Both the position numbers and the translations under genes were made by a program. From Odontocerum albicorne (lineage: Eukaryota; Arthropoda; Insecta; Trichoptera; Odontoceridae), in assembly GCA_949825065.1 (NCBI GenBank), contig OX463859.1, positions 18,805,220-18,869,219 of the forward strand: a stretch of DNA of 64,000 nucleotides. The letters are read 5' to 3'. Each line of letters starts with the position of its first letter. Within the stretch, counting starts at the first letter, position 1. Positions 10,501 to 21,710 of this stretch are shown piece by piece. The notes under the pieces were generated by a model, which worked only from the letters and a program-made list of their open reading frames with translations, made no database searches and had not been told where the DNA came from.

Positions 10501-11221
10501 AATATATTCAGAATTGTACTAATTTTTGGAACTTTCATCATAACATATAAGAAGTTTACCCATTTTTTTAATGTAATAGTTTTTTAATGGGTTTATGTTA
10601 TGCTATGTCTTTCAACTTCGGGATGAAATAAATAGCATAAACAAATTGATGCAATTTCTTTCAACCTCAACGACGGGAAATCATGGAAAAGTTATGTAAT
10701 TTGGTCCAAAATTACATATTTTACTAGGAACGGTTCAATAGAGTAAGAAATGATCATATAAAGTACTACTGCTTGTTAGAAACGGATGTTACTGTTTAAA
10801 ACAAGTCAATGACAGCCAGAATCTTGTGGCAGTCGGTAACTAGAATCAAAGTTTGACGACATGAATAGTTAAGTACGATGCGAAGAAGGAGAAGAGATGA
10901 GTTGGAAATACCCAAAATATAAATTCGGCTTGAGCTTAGTGTATGGTATGATCGGATAGACCAGGGAACCAAATACATCATGTCAACATTTGAAATGTTG
11001 TGAGATGGATCGATTCTCTGTATCTGTTGTGAGAAACAGTTCATGCGGTATCTGCTGCAGGATTCAAGTGGCTTTGACTGAAGAGGACTTGATGTGTACA
11101 ACTACGAGTGCTGCCAGGTGAAATTCTGGGTAGAAGTTTATATATTTTTCCACTTGACTTCCTACGGACTCTTAGTTGAGTATCTCAGTTCTAATATTAT
11201 GATAAACATTGGGCAATAAAG
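10501..11221. other. No gene called; coding-like patch near 10880-11150
   Basis: The patch is less AT-rich than its flanks. One plus-strand frame shows cysteine pairs (I-L-C-I-C-C-E-K and Y-E-C-C-Q) but is interrupted by stops. I do not recognise the family. The 101-codon minus-strand frame here looks like a shadow. Confidence 0.25.
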
Positions 11222-11554
11222 TTAAGAGATTTGTTTGCGTAGATTAGGGAGACAGACAAAAATATACGATAAGATAAAATGAACAAGTTCTTTTATTAAA
11301 TCCGTAATCGAATATTTGACAATTAAGCAAGTTTGTGTCGACTTTGAGGTATGGAAGTAAAATTTGGATTTGGTCAAAGAAAGATAAAAGAAAAAAATAA
11401 TGCTGTAAGGATGTGTATACAAAGAAAAAAAAACGTAATGCCAATGTATGAAAGAAGACGAAGTGAAGATATAAGAAATTAATAAATGGATTTTTTTAAA
11501 GTAAGTTGAAGAAATGAACCTGAAGATACATACATTGAACATGGAGAGAATGGA
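11222..11554. other. Probable decayed LINE-A upstream sequence
   Basis: It leads into the recognisable LINE-A fragment below, but too degenerate to align by eye. No frame of its own. Confidence 0.25.
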
Positions 11555-11812
11555 TGACAAAAGAATGACTAAGTGAGTATATGAGTCAAATGTGTAAGGT
11601 GTCCGTGGAAGAGATAGACGTAGGAAAACATGACTAAATTAAATGGACCAGATTTTGAAATAAAGATAAAGTAAGAATTATGAATAATATAATAGAATAA
11701 TGTGCATGATGAGATAGATTGTGATGGAGGCAAAAGCCTAAATAGAAAAAAAAATGCAAATCTATTCTCTCTTTCTATCTCACAAGGGATGCGGCACAAT
11801 TTTATGTATGTA
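11555..11812 (+). mobile_element. LINE-A 3' end
   Basis: GTCCGTGGAAGAGATAGACG corresponds to the R-G-R-x-R region, GATTTTGAAATAAAG to the following block, and TATTCTCTCTTTCTATCTC to the terminal W-R-S-V-L-S region, with a GTATGTA tail. Confidence 0.65.
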
Positions 11813-12579
11813 AATGATAATTTAGCTGCGTAACAACAGCTTATTTTAAATAATAAGTCCTCAAATAAATGTTGAACTTTCAAAAATGAATATCCGACCT
11901 TTTATGAAGAACTACTTTTGACAAACGACCCTTTTCCAACCAACGTGAGAACGGTCATCACAAACTTACCTCCCTCCAATGTGTTAAGTAAGTTTATTGT
12001 TTTGAATGAATTAAAGGTATAAAATAAGTGTTCTTATTTTGAATTTTAGTAGACAGAGCTTTCTGTGATTGTGATTTTAGTATTGTACATATTCTGTATT
12101 CTCTACGAACGTAATCAACTTATTATTGTACTCTCTGGGAACACTCTTATTGAGAATATAACCATTTTAAAAAACAATATTTTATTTATTTGAGAAAGAA
12201 TACAGCTTTATTAAGTAATGATAATATACAAAGAATAAAAATATAAAATTAAAACCAATTCCATTATTTTCTTTCAATAGTTTTAACAATACTAAATATT
12301 GTGGGAAAAGGGATGTGTCCACTTTCAGGTGTGGTTAACTATGAACATTTTTATTTCGTCGGTTTATAAATCTATGTATAAACATTTATGGAAGAACGTA
12401 AATTTTAGAGTTCACCTGACAGAGGCCTTTAAAAGCAGGCTGATTACAAAACATCGAATTTGTACTGTTCTATTCTTTTCGCACTTATATCAAATTGATG
12501 TGGTGAGGTGTGGGAAGCTGACTCGAAACGGCCCTGTATGGCGAAATTAACTGTATATACGAGTATTATAATTTTTCTA
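11813..12579. other. No gene recognised
   Basis: AT-rich, moderately mixed. The 83-codon frame at 12299 has no family resemblance that I can name. Confidence 0.35.
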
Positions 12580-13007
12580 TATTTTGTAATACTTTTGATT
12601 CGTGTACTTGTCGCGCTCATTACTCCAATAATCGAGTATGGTGATTGTATTTATGGACTGCCTTTTAAAGAAAAGTTGCAAATATTACAAAATGCTTGTT
12701 GTAGGTTTTGTTTCAACATCCCTTTCAGAGGACGTACCTCTCCTTAATGCCAGCTTTTAAAATTATTCACATGAAACAGAGATGGTTTATTCCCTTCAGC
12801 GTTCTCATGCGTCAAGTTATCAGGACAAAAATATCTTATCTCTTCGAAAAACTGAATTAGGCTAAAGATTTTCACTGCTATGAAACTATTAGCAGAGAAA
12901 CTCTTTTGATCATCCCTAACCATAATCTAACATTATTCGAGGGATCCTTCTCATACTCAGCCAGCAACTGCTGAAATGAGTAGCCCCTGTCTTAGAAAGA
13001 GCGGGTG
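12580..13007 (+). pseudogene. Jockey-like LINE C-terminal fragment
   Basis: The plus-strand frame at 12597-12747 reads L-I-T-P-I-I-E-Y-G-D, then L-Q-I-L-Q-N-A, typical of the region C-terminal to the reverse transcriptase in Jockey/CR1-group LINEs. The homologous fragment at 61490 reads L-P-L-I-N-Y-G-D. Coding signal continues in another frame toward 12830. The 3' Rep-1 sequence that follows could be the untranslated end of the same element. Confidence 0.65.
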
Positions 13008-13083
13008 AATTTGGAAGGCAACATTTCAGATCATTTCTGAAGTTATACCTTCAGAAATGATCTGAAAAGTTGCCTTCCAAATT
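13008..13083. repeat. Short-loop inverted duplication, 35-bp arms
   Basis: Arms 13008-13042 and 13049-13083 are inverse complements with one mismatch, separated by six bases. It lies between the LINE C-terminal fragment and Rep-1. Confidence 0.9.
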
Positions 13084-13435
13084 GTAATTTTTTTGGGATT
13101 AGAACTCTATTTGCGTTCTTTCTTTTCGCTGGCAATGAATCGGAGGCTGATGTGTACGTTCTCTTCTCATAAATTTTTATATTACTGCTTATTTATTTTC
13201 ATTTTTCGTATTATAGTTTGTATGTGTGAACATAATTTTCTTTTTTTGATTTCATTTTGTTAAAATTTGGACTCCTATCAGCTTGTCTCTTTTTACGCTG
13301 ACAGATAATCTGAGGTGTTATTTGTGGTTTTACTTTCATTTCGGTCATTTATTAATTTTCTTTTTTTTCTTTATCTACATTTACAAGGGTGTGGGCTGAA
13401 AAACATCTGATGTCCTTGCATACCATGATGCTATC
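13084..13435 (+). mobile_element. Rep-1, 5' part
   Basis: Matches the segment at 14960-15480: TCTTTTCGCTGG, TTGTATGTGTGAACAT, AAATTTGGACTCCT, CTGAGGTG, and ends at GGGTGTGGGCTGAAAAACAT. It looks like a LINE 3' untranslated region. Confidence 0.65.
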
Positions 13436-13904
13436 AATAATCCAATTTTTATATGTAAAATTTAAATTGTTTTTTTTTATTTTAAGATTATTTTTAAAAA
13501 TATTGTAACATACATGAATATATAATAATGTTTGAAAGAAACAAAAAGTATCATTTCTACGTACGTTACGCCCCTGCTCTCACACAAACACGAAAGCAGT
13601 AAAACAACGGTAGTCTCTTTGAATTATTGCTCTGCACTTTTCCTTATTGGTGGGACCACTCCGTCATGCACTTTAATACGAATTATCCCCCTGTGGTTGT
13701 TATGACGTAGTCTTTGAAGAATAAACTTTATCAGTTTGATTAAAGAAGATATTAGAGCATTTTGTATCTTGGAAGTATATTCACTACAGCTGACCACGCG
13801 AAGTGCAACATTGAAATAAGCAAAAGAGCGAACGGTTGGTTAAACAATATCTTTAACGATAACAGCCATTCAAGATAAGCAAAGCTGGCTGCTCAGAATC
13901 CTAT
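13436..13904. other. No gene recognised
   Basis: AT-rich with a slightly less AT-rich patch at 13560-13700. No sustained frame. Confidence 0.35.
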
Positions 13905-13975
13905 TTCTGGTTGATTGGAATATGTTGCAACATGGCAGTAATATCACAGGGTTGAGCTGTGTACGATGCAAGTGT
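13905..13975 (+). mobile_element. SINE-A/LINE-G type 3' tail
   Basis: CTGGTTGATTGGAATATG and the degenerate GGCAGTAATATCACAGG resemble the shared tail. No head is visible. Confidence 0.45.
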
Positions 13976-13999
13976 TCGAGCTCTGCTCAAGTTGCCAGA

Positions 14000-14085
14000 C
14001 GTGATACGTTCAATAATAGTGGGGTTGAGTCCCGAGTTATAGCGTTCTGAGGAGAGTTTGTTCTCTAAAGGGCGATATATAAAAA
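14000..14085 (-). repeat. Rep-3 fragment
   Basis: The minus strand carries GCCCTTTAGAGAAC and AACTCTCCTCAGAACGC, then AACCCCACTATTATTG, as in other Rep-3 copies. Confidence 0.5.
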
Positions 14086-14094
14086 AATAGTTTA

Positions 14095-14245
14095 TTGGAT
14101 TGGATCAAGTGAAAATCTTTTATAATGTTATAATAGGAGAGTATGCATGACGATGTGTGTGAATGTAACAGAATCAAAATATGTGTACCAAGATATAATT
14201 AAGTAGAGATCTATTCTCTCTGATATGGCGTGATGATAAGGCACA
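14095..14245 (+). mobile_element. LINE-A 3' terminus
   Basis: GGATTGGATCAAGTGAA leads to a terminal ATCTATTCTCTCTGATATGG block, the degenerate W-R-S-V-L-S end. Confidence 0.55.
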
Positions 14246-14318
14246 GTTCTTTTACATACATACAATTACTCAATGTAGAATATATAATAATATGCACTGT
14301 ATTACTCTATCACAAAAT

Positions 14319-14441
14319 ATAATATACACTAATATAATATACACTAATATAATATATACTAATATAGTATACACTAATTTAATATACACTAATATAATAT
14401 ACACTAATATAATATGCACTAATATAATATACATTAATGTA
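14319..14441. repeat. 15-bp tandem repeat, about 8 units
   Basis: Unit ACTAATATAATATAC with single substitutions. Pure AT apart from one or two C or G per unit. Confidence 0.9.
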
Positions 14442-14960
14442 ATAAAATTATTGTACTCTTAAAAACACTTTTTGAGTTGTTGGTCAAAAATGTTTGGTAT
14501 AAAAATAAAAGAAATACGATAGCATCCTCGTTGTATCGTGAAATATAAAGTCTTAACGCGGGTGACTTGTAACAAATATATTAGAATTCAGATGGATCGT
14601 GAATTGAACTTAGTGCCTAAGTGTAGGAAGAAATAGACATACTGCAATATGCATTTTACGATCTCGGTTTCATGCCACCGATGGCTGCGAAGTATTTGAC
14701 CTTATGGTATCATATTTTCCCTTTTTATTATAAACAACTTTGCGCGTAAAATTAGTTTGTTTCTTGCAAAAAACCACCAAACAATGATGGAAGTTGATCA
14801 ACTTATTACCTGAACAGTCATGTTTTGTTTGTTCTGGATAATTATCTGAGACATATGAATGTCACGAATATGAATGTCATGAATGACACGCACCCATAGA
14901 TTGTTATATCAACCTATAAGTCAGAGATGCTCAGATGTTACCTTCTAGGTGATTAGTGAG
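14442..14960. other. No gene recognised
   Basis: Mixed AT-rich sequence. A small direct repeat GAATGTCA(C/T)GAAT occurs near 14860. Confidence 0.35.
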
Positions 14961-15664
<704 letters not shown>

Positions 15665-15944
15665 TGGATTTACTTTTGTTTGCCATCTATTTATTTTCTG
15701 TTTTTTCTTCTTATTCTACATGTGCAAGGGTGTGGGCTTAAAAACATCTGGTGTCCTCGCGGCTGGGTTCGCACTATATTGGTGGGGTGTATCTTGTCCG
15801 GGGGGGATGTTATTAGATGAGCCCAGACCTTTTGATAGCTTCTCTCTTAAATTTGTTTTCTGCCATTTATGTGCTTTTGAAATGTGTCCATATATATATA
15901 ATGAACATACTATTTTGCTATCAATAAACCTGTATTTATTTATA
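15665..15944 (+). mobile_element. Rep-1 second module, with 3' end
   Basis: Repeats the preceding module (TTTACTTTTGTTTGCCAT, GGGTGTGGGCTTAAAAAC, GATGAGCCCAGACCTTTTGA) and ends in ATCAATAAACCTGTATTTAT, a polyadenylation-like 3' terminus. Confidence 0.7.
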
Positions 15945-16250
15945 AGTCAAACCAAACTGCCGGTAGGTAGAGCATTCACACTTTTTAACCGTATCTGTCC
16001 TCATATAGACCTGTTTCACGTATCACTCAGCTCCTTCAGGAAAAAAACTCTTAAATTTTGTGTCATAGTTGAAATAATTAACTTTTTTATTTTATTTAAA
16101 ATGCCATGTGTTGTCATATGTTAATGTTTCATTGTAATTTAAAATTTTGAAATGCTTTATACAAATTTTCTTTGTACTTGTTATGTTTGATCCTTGTACG
16201 AATTAAGGGAGCCTGTAATTTGCAAAGGACTTGCAAAAATAATTCATTAA
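15945..16250 (+). pseudogene. Jockey-like LINE C-terminus and 3' end
   Basis: The plus-strand frame reads L-P-V-G-R-A-F-T-L-F-N, then I-D-L-F-H-V-S-L. It is the same C-terminal motif as M-P-V-G-R-A-F-T-L-L-N near 54720 in the large Jockey-like LINE, so this is a second, strongly 5'-truncated copy. The frame ends at 16124 and an AT-rich 3' untranslated region follows. It directly abuts the A-rich end of Rep-1. Confidence 0.7.
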
Positions 16251-16384
16251 TAAATTATATCGTCTCATCTTTTTAGCATCTGTAGCTCTTTTTGTTATCA
16301 TTTTGACAATTAATGATAATTCTGTTGTACTTAAAATCAAAATTTTGTCTTGCAGGAACGAATTTTTTAAGGTCATCTTTATCA

Positions 16385-16580
16385 AAATAATCAGTCAAAT
16401 CGGTTTCTGTATTGAAACTGGAAATCTTCTATAATGCAGAGTTTCAATGAAATGATACTTAGAATAGAGTATATATCTAATCGACAGAAAACTTAATAAA
16501 TTATTAACAACAAAATTAATTTATTGAAAGTGTAAACTAAGTGAGAGTGACATGAGAATTAAATAATTTAGAGTGACACT
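16385..16580 (+). mobile_element. LINE-A-associated 200-bp module (copy 1)
   Basis: Closely matches 36700-36905 (ATTGAAAGTGTAAACTAAGT and GAGTGACATGAGAATTAAAT). In copy 2 it runs through a TTA microsatellite straight into LINE-A. Here the two are separated by a LINE-D insertion. Confidence 0.75.
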
Positions 16581-16591
16581 ATTCTCTCTCC

Positions 16592-16890
16592 GTGGTTGCA
16601 GTCCTAAGACTGGTTTGCAGCAATTTCAACTCTTCTCCTCCATTCCTCCCTGTCCTGTGCAGCTCTTTCTAAATCTGTATATGTTGAGCAGCGCACGTCC
16701 ACCAACAGGTCCTCCAGGTACTCTCGGCGTGGGCGTCCCCTAGAGTTTGTCCCCTCGGTCATACCCTCCATTATGGCATGCAAGAGGCCCTGTTGTCGTA
16801 TTATATGACCGATCCATCCTGCACGCCTTTCGGACAGGATCCTGAGCAGGTGCCTTCCTCCTTCAATTCGTTGGAGAACCTTTTCATGTG
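16592..16890 (-). pseudogene. LINE-D reverse transcriptase C-terminus, uninterrupted
   Basis: The minus strand from 16879 to 16604 is open for 91 codons plus stop. It reads G-W-I-G-H-I-I-R, then S-R-G-R-P-R-R-E-Y-L, then A-A-Q-D-R-E-E-W-R-R, ending A-A-N-Q-S-stop. This is the standard C-terminal tail of insect non-LTR endonuclease-reverse transcriptase polyproteins. The 3' untranslated region is only about 15 bases. The rest of the protein is absent (5' truncation), but unlike the other LINE fragments here there is no frameshift or stop. Its right side is a TAA microsatellite. It is less AT-rich than its neighbours, consistent with recent arrival. Confidence 0.85.
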
Positions 16891-16970
16891 TAATAATAAT
16901 ACACTATTAATAATAATAATACACTATTATTAACATATTATTACAATATAATAATAATTATTATTACAAG
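16891..16970. repeat. (TAA)n-type microsatellite
   Basis: TAATAATAATACAC-type runs between LINE-D and the resumed LINE-A. The equivalent TTATTATTATTA occurs at 36911-36926 without the insertion. Confidence 0.85.
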
Positions 16971-17198
16971 TCAGAAGTGCAAGGTGTGCATGTAAGAGGC
17001 AGACAGAGGGAAACGTGATTGGATCTGATGGAGTAGATTTTAAAATAAAGTAAAAAGGATGAAAAATTAACAATTGAGTATGACGAGATGCATGAATGTG
17101 GAGGAAGCAAAAGTAGTAAGGATATTAATGTATGGAGCTCTGTTCTCTCTGTCAACCCCACAAGGAACACGCCGTGATGATATTTATGTATGTATAAT
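16971..17198 (+). mobile_element. LINE-A 3' end
   Basis: AAGTCAGAAGTGCAAGGTG, GTGATTGGATCTGATGG, then the terminal GGAGCTCTGTTCTCTCTGTC and a CGTGATGATATTTATGTATG tail. It is in the same register as 36930-37160. Confidence 0.8.
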
Positions 17199-17929
17199 GC
17201 ATTTTTAGTCTTCGTTTCTAGAACGAAATGATTGTCTCTTCAAGTCTAATGTCTATGTGTTCATACACGTACGTATTGTTTAAAAATAAAATAGATACGT
17301 ATATAAACTAGAATTCAAAAGAATCCCGAAATAAATGTATCCGAATGCAGTAGTAAGTAGAAGAAATATAATAAGCGCTTAACGATCTCTGCTTTATGTC
17401 ACACTTAGCAAGACGGAAACTGCAGTTATCTCTTTGTAGAGGAGAAGGAGAGACAGATATTATATGGGATGCTGCGGAGATGGAATTAGGCCAATCGTGA
17501 TGACAAAGAAAAATTAATGTTGAAGCAGAAGCTGGTTCTTTTGTGGTCTTATTGAAAGAAAAGGGGTTCAATTTTTCAATTCGAAATTTCTAAGAGAATA
17601 ATGTTTTAATTTATAATTTAACGTGTTACGTTTGCTAAGTACAATCGATATCCCCTTAGTTCTGAACTTTTCCATTTCCTATAAACTTAAATAATTGTTA
17701 TAAAATGATATACGCCATATTTTTTTCGAATTAGAGTAGGCAAAGAGGTCTAACGGGATACTTTCAATTACGACATGTAATACAAGTATTTTCTTTGCCA
17801 GCTCCACATACATTTGTTTGTACAATTTCGTATTTCTTTTATTCCTTAACATTTTTTCTTCTAGTTTCGTTTCTTCCGTATTCTATAACTCATGTTTACA
17901 TTGTAAATTTGTAAATGCAAGTATTTTGT
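17199..17929. other. No gene recognised
   Basis: AT-rich. The 87-codon minus-strand frame at 17308-17571 is mixed-composition and open, but I recognise no family, start context or splice partner. Confidence 0.3.
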
Positions 17930-18185
17930 AACCCACCCGATTAACATGTTCCAACTGCCTTAATATGATCTTTTTTGTCCTAACTAACATATCAGTTTCA
18001 TTTCATTCTTAATCCTTAATAACTAAATTTCCTATTATTTTACATCTCAACATCACATATTCTTCTAAGTGCATGTATGCACTCAGCTCAATTCTTCATT
18101 TTCCCTGTCCACGTTTCACTCCCATACATAAATATTTGTTACAATAATTTTGGAAGATTTTTATAGTAATTTGTGATAATGTAGT
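17930..18185 (-). mobile_element. LINE-A internal fragment
   Basis: The minus strand contains TATGGGAGTGAAACGTGGAC (Y-G-S-E-T-W-T) near 18110, the same block as at 7990 and 38950. Confidence 0.6.
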
Positions 18186-18254
18186 AAGAGTCTTCATAAA
18201 TTTACCCCATAGTAAAGAACAGGAGCGTTTATTTTCATAAACGGACAAACATAA

Positions 18255-18425
18255 CCTCCATAGTTAAGTTGGTAAGATCACTGTTTTCTAGCCCGAAGAT
18301 TGCGGGCTCGATTGTCGACTTTACTTTTTTTTATTGTTCTTGCCAGGGTTTTCCAAAATAAAAACCCATTTTGACATATTTTTAGTTACTCAGAAGAGAT
18401 TGACATACGATAAACAAGCCAGTTT
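18255..18425 (+). mobile_element. SINE-A
   Basis: AACCTCCATAGTTAAGTTGG (A-box region) and GATTGCGGGCTCGATTGTCG (B-box region), then a diverged 3' half. Confidence 0.7.
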
Positions 18426-18890
18426 GATGTCGTCGTCGTTGCTGGGCCTTGTAGTCGAGGATCCCCTCGCCCCTCCAACATCAATTTTGAGCCTCTCTTC
18501 CACGTTAATCATGTTATCGATCTTCTGTGAGAAACTGTCAGATCCTAGATGCATACTTCCTCTCATAGATATCACATACACATGGATCCTGTTGACTGAT
18601 ATTGTAATGCCGACGCATGTTCGCAGTACGTTGTTTCTCACAAGTTTAAAAGTATGTCTCGCGGTGTCCTTATAGCGCTTTTTCTGCCCACCAACCTTTC
18701 GCTTGTCTACTACTTCCTAATACAAAACGAGTTTTGGGAACCTATGATCGCCCATGCGTATCACATGTACGACCCACCTCAATATCACCTTTACTATCAT
18801 ATTCTCCACAGGTTTACAGTTGGATGGCTGCAGAACCGAGACATTTATAATGTACAACACCAGGTTGTCATGTATACAACGAAAGTGTAA
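18426..18890 (-). pseudogene. LINE-B reverse transcriptase C-terminal fragment
   Basis: The minus strand reads I-L-R-W-V-V-H-V-I-R-M, then R-F-P-K-L-V-L-Y-stop, then K-R-K-V-G-G-Q-K-K-R-Y-K-D-T. This is the familiar C-terminal block of one group of non-LTR reverse transcriptases (R-W-x-G-H-V-x-R-M ... Q-x-K-R-Y-K-D). A stop replaces the usual glycine after the tyrosine and the G-H is changed to V-H, so the copy is decayed. The 113-codon and 78-codon plus-strand frames here are antisense shadows. A second LINE-B fragment is at 47850-48315. Confidence 0.8.
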
Positions 18891-19340
18891 TAAAACGAAT
18901 GTTATTTGAGATATTTCATTTTGAAGTTAAACAAATTGGATACAGGGTTTTAAAAAAATATTATGTCACATTTTTGACAAAAACTAATATTGTATGGTTT
19001 GAGGTTTGCGTGAGGATATGCCCGTTATATTAATATTGATATTATCTAAACCATTGAAGTTCTGTATTGAATTTCCTCAGCGCTCTTTGAGTTATAATTA
19101 CAACCAGTGTTTTCTTTGCATATTAAAGAAGAAAAAAATCTTGAGGAGATATTTCTTGGTACTTGTTTTCCATTTAACTTAATTAACCATTAATTATCAT
19201 TTTAATTTCCTCTCTTGAATTTCTTCATCATTTTTAATTTTCATTAAAAATCCTTAAGAAAAAGCTAATATTTGACATTTTTTTCCTTAAAAAAAATGAA
19301 GTTACGTTAACCCTAATTTTGTATTTTTTTAAACTTATTT
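18891..19340. other. AT-rich, nothing recognised
   Basis: No gene or family member seen. Confidence 0.4.
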
Positions 19341-19344
19341 TTAA

Positions 19345-19475
19345 CAATCTTCGTGGCCCAGTTAATAAGATGTCTAACTTACGTTCTGGGTTTCGGGTTC
19401 GATTTCCCGATGGTACCCAAAAAAGTAAAATAAATAATGGTACTTATTTAAGAGTTTGTTTGGTAATAATTATAC
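19345..19475 (+). mobile_element. SINE-A, head and partial body
   Basis: TTCGTGGCCCAGTTAATAAG and TTTCGGGTTCGATTTCCCG are good A-box and B-box regions. The 3' half is poorly preserved. Confidence 0.7.
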
Positions 19476-19544
19476 TCGATTTGAGCTTATATTTCCAACA
19501 CATTGTATTGTATGATATAGTTCTTTCGTTCTACAGAGTAAAAC

Positions 19545-19705
19545 CTGTCAGGTTTATTGCACTGTGGCAATCTCTTCAAACTTACTAGAAACATGTTTAA
19601 ACAAGGCTTAAGTAAATACCATTCTGGAACCCTCAACAAAAATAGTAACGCGATCCACGAATTGGAAGACAGGCGTCTTATCAATTAGGCCGCGGTAGTC
19701 TTCGA
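19545..19705 (-). mobile_element. SINE-A, opposite orientation
   Basis: The minus strand shows a CGGCCTAATTGATAAGACGC head, GGATCGCG in the B-box position and a 3' half with GCCACAGTGCAATAAACCTG. It forms an inverted pair with the copy 70 bp upstream. Confidence 0.75.
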
Positions 19706-19884
19706 TAATGTATGACACATATGATGATGAAGAACAATAAGTAACGTGCCTATTCGAGTAGTTCTTAACCCGAAGACACGATAAATGGGGACGATTCTTT
19801 TCTACATATCTGCATAGGAAATTCCTATAAGTTGTAGGGTACCACACTAATGAATGAAATAATTTGAACTTCTCCCTGTACATT

Positions 19885-19940
19885 ACTACCAGGCGACCTT
19901 ATTGCATTGTGAAAATTCTCCAACCGACTAAAAAAAATGA
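19885..19940 (-). mobile_element. SINE-A/LINE-G tail fragment
   Basis: Minus-strand TTAGTCGGTTGGAGAATT and CAATGCAATAAGGTCGCC match the shared tail only. Confidence 0.5.
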
Positions 19941-20404
19941 TGTCACCGTTAACAAAAATTGGATTTTTTTATTGAAATTAAATTATGCATTAAGCAAGTT
20001 CTATCAGGGATCCGCCCGATTTCAATGATAAAATGAATTTCAATTTAAATCACACTTTGGTAAAAAATCTCATTCCATTTGCATTCATTAAAAGATTCTC
20101 AACAATTGGCTTACATAGTCATCTTCGGTAGCACCAACGTCAGGTAACCTGATCACTCACTTTGTATTGTGCCTTTTATTATACTCATTACGGGTTATGG
20201 GCATTAATTTATTCACATAAATATATATCATGAAATAACAAATATGTAAAGGCAATGGAAAAAAATACTTTGAAGAGAGAATTTGTCAAAAGGTCTGGGT
20301 TCATCTCTGGATGGAAGACTAGAATCTCATCAACTGGGCTCAAATATTACCAAATGCTGTTTCTGAACCGACGCCTCCATTCTCGAAGAACTGAGAATCA
20401 CCAA
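19941..20404. other. No gene recognised
   Basis: AT-rich, no supported feature. Confidence 0.4.
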
Positions 20405-20640
20405 CAGATTGTAACAATATGCCTTCGATGAGTCTTCGGAGAGACAGTTTGGAGAGGTTTGTGGTTACTGAAGGCGTGGAAGAAGCACAGTGCGTTGGTT
20501 TCTTCGGCCGCGAAGTGCTGGGATGGATGGAGAGGAGTTGTCAGAGGCTATCATGGGAGTCACGATGCTCAGTCATAAGATGTCACGATGGAATCACGAT
20601 GCTCAGTCATATACGATAGAAGGCTGATGATTTCTGAATC
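20405..20640 (+). pseudogene. LINE-C C-terminal fragment
   Basis: One plus frame near 20519-20575 reads W-D-G-W-R-G-V-V, then G-Y-H-G-S-H-D-A-Q-S-stop, the characteristic end of a non-LTR polyprotein. The 34130 copy ends V-K-G-Y-H-G-S-H. A short internal duplication (CACGATGCTCAGTCAT twice, about 20562 and 20596) follows. The listed-length frame starting at 20419 is in a different phase and is not the real one. Confidence 0.6.
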
Positions 20641-21079
20641 TATCACTTTAATCCAGGTTTCGTTTGAGCTATAAACTATACGAGTATAAGTGTTGTTCTT
20701 TTATCTGTATCATTACTTCTAGCGCGCGTGTTATTCGCCCAACAGTTGAGCAGCGGTATTCACGCTATCTGTTGCATTCTGCACTTATGTAACCGTAATG
20801 CAACACATAATATGCATTTTCTACTAATTGCACTAAAATTATCCCATTCACAAGCACGCTAGGCTAGCTTCTTACCAGGACCGAATTGTGTTTTTTTAAT
20901 CGAGGTTTTTTTATCATATTAAATCTACACTTTTGCAATATAAATATTGTTTGTATTTCACCTGTAAATATATCCGATTGAGGAATTCAGATATATTGAC
21001 AAACGTGGCAGGAAGACAATATTGTCATCGACACCAGTAATCAAGCCTTCTGGTTTAGAATAATTATTATAGCACAATT
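20641..21079. other. No gene recognised
   Basis: AT-rich. About 20985-21055 resembles segments at 33713 and 35860 (GAAGACAATATTGTCATCGA), a weak unnamed dispersed repeat. Confidence 0.35.
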
Positions 21080-21310
21080 TATTAAGCGTTGTTTAGAGAG
21101 CAGTCTCTCCTCAAGAGCGCTCTTACTTGTGATTCAAAATCACTATTATTGACAGAAGGAAAATAAATCAAGTTAAGTGTTAGGGTACGAAGGAACTTTC
21201 CCGCATCTACATATGTTTAGTAAAACATATTTATTAAGAAAACCGTAGAAAACTTATGAAGGGAAGATGAACTACAAAGAAACATTTGTAGATCATCCGA
21301 CATGTGATAG
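21080..21310 (+). repeat. Rep-3 copy
   Basis: AAGCGTTGTTTAGAGAGCAG, CTCTCCTCAAGAGCG, then AACTTTCCCGCATC and a final CATTTGTAGATCATCCGACA that matches 40990. Confidence 0.6.
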
Positions 21311-21594
21311 TATCACATTCCGCTTAAATTGGAGTGTAGTGAATGTGTGTAATGTCCATATTCTACCATAAATTTGGATAAGTCTTCGCAAAAAGAGCGT
21401 TCTTAAAGTGCTTCCTAAAGTAACATACGTCACCCACTTATCTAACACTTTGAGATATGCAAAATATTAACTTAATGACATCATGAATTCTATTTTTTTA
21501 TTAACAATCAATTTAATTATCTAGTGTAGGCACTATATGACATTTTACAATAATAAAAATTGATTTAATTGAACCACTAGAGTTAGCACCACCC
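21311..21594. other. No gene recognised
   Basis: AT-rich flank between Rep-3 and Rep-4. Confidence 0.35.
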
Positions 21595-21710
21595 ACGGTT
21601 CGTCATTTCAAGTGTAGGTAACGCACCGCACGTGAAGAGACAACAACTTACCCACACGTACTCGGAGCGTGCGAGTATTATTGCCAGACGAACTCTTTTT
21701 GCAAGACTTG
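21595..21710. repeat. Rep-4 (hairpin-bearing repeat)
   Basis: ACGTGAAGAGACAACAACTT, then ACACGTACTCGGAGCGTGCG, then GAGTATTATTGCCAGACG. In better-preserved copies the two flanks pair as a stem of about 14 bp. Confidence 0.5.

Noticed and set aside
10796..11101. 101-codon minus-strand frame
   Set aside because: Serine- and leucine-rich, no motif or start context. The opposite strand looks more coding-like, but is also broken.
18334..18890. 113- and 78-codon plus-strand frames
   Set aside because: Antisense to the LINE-B C-terminus (Q-K-K-R-Y-K-D on the minus strand).
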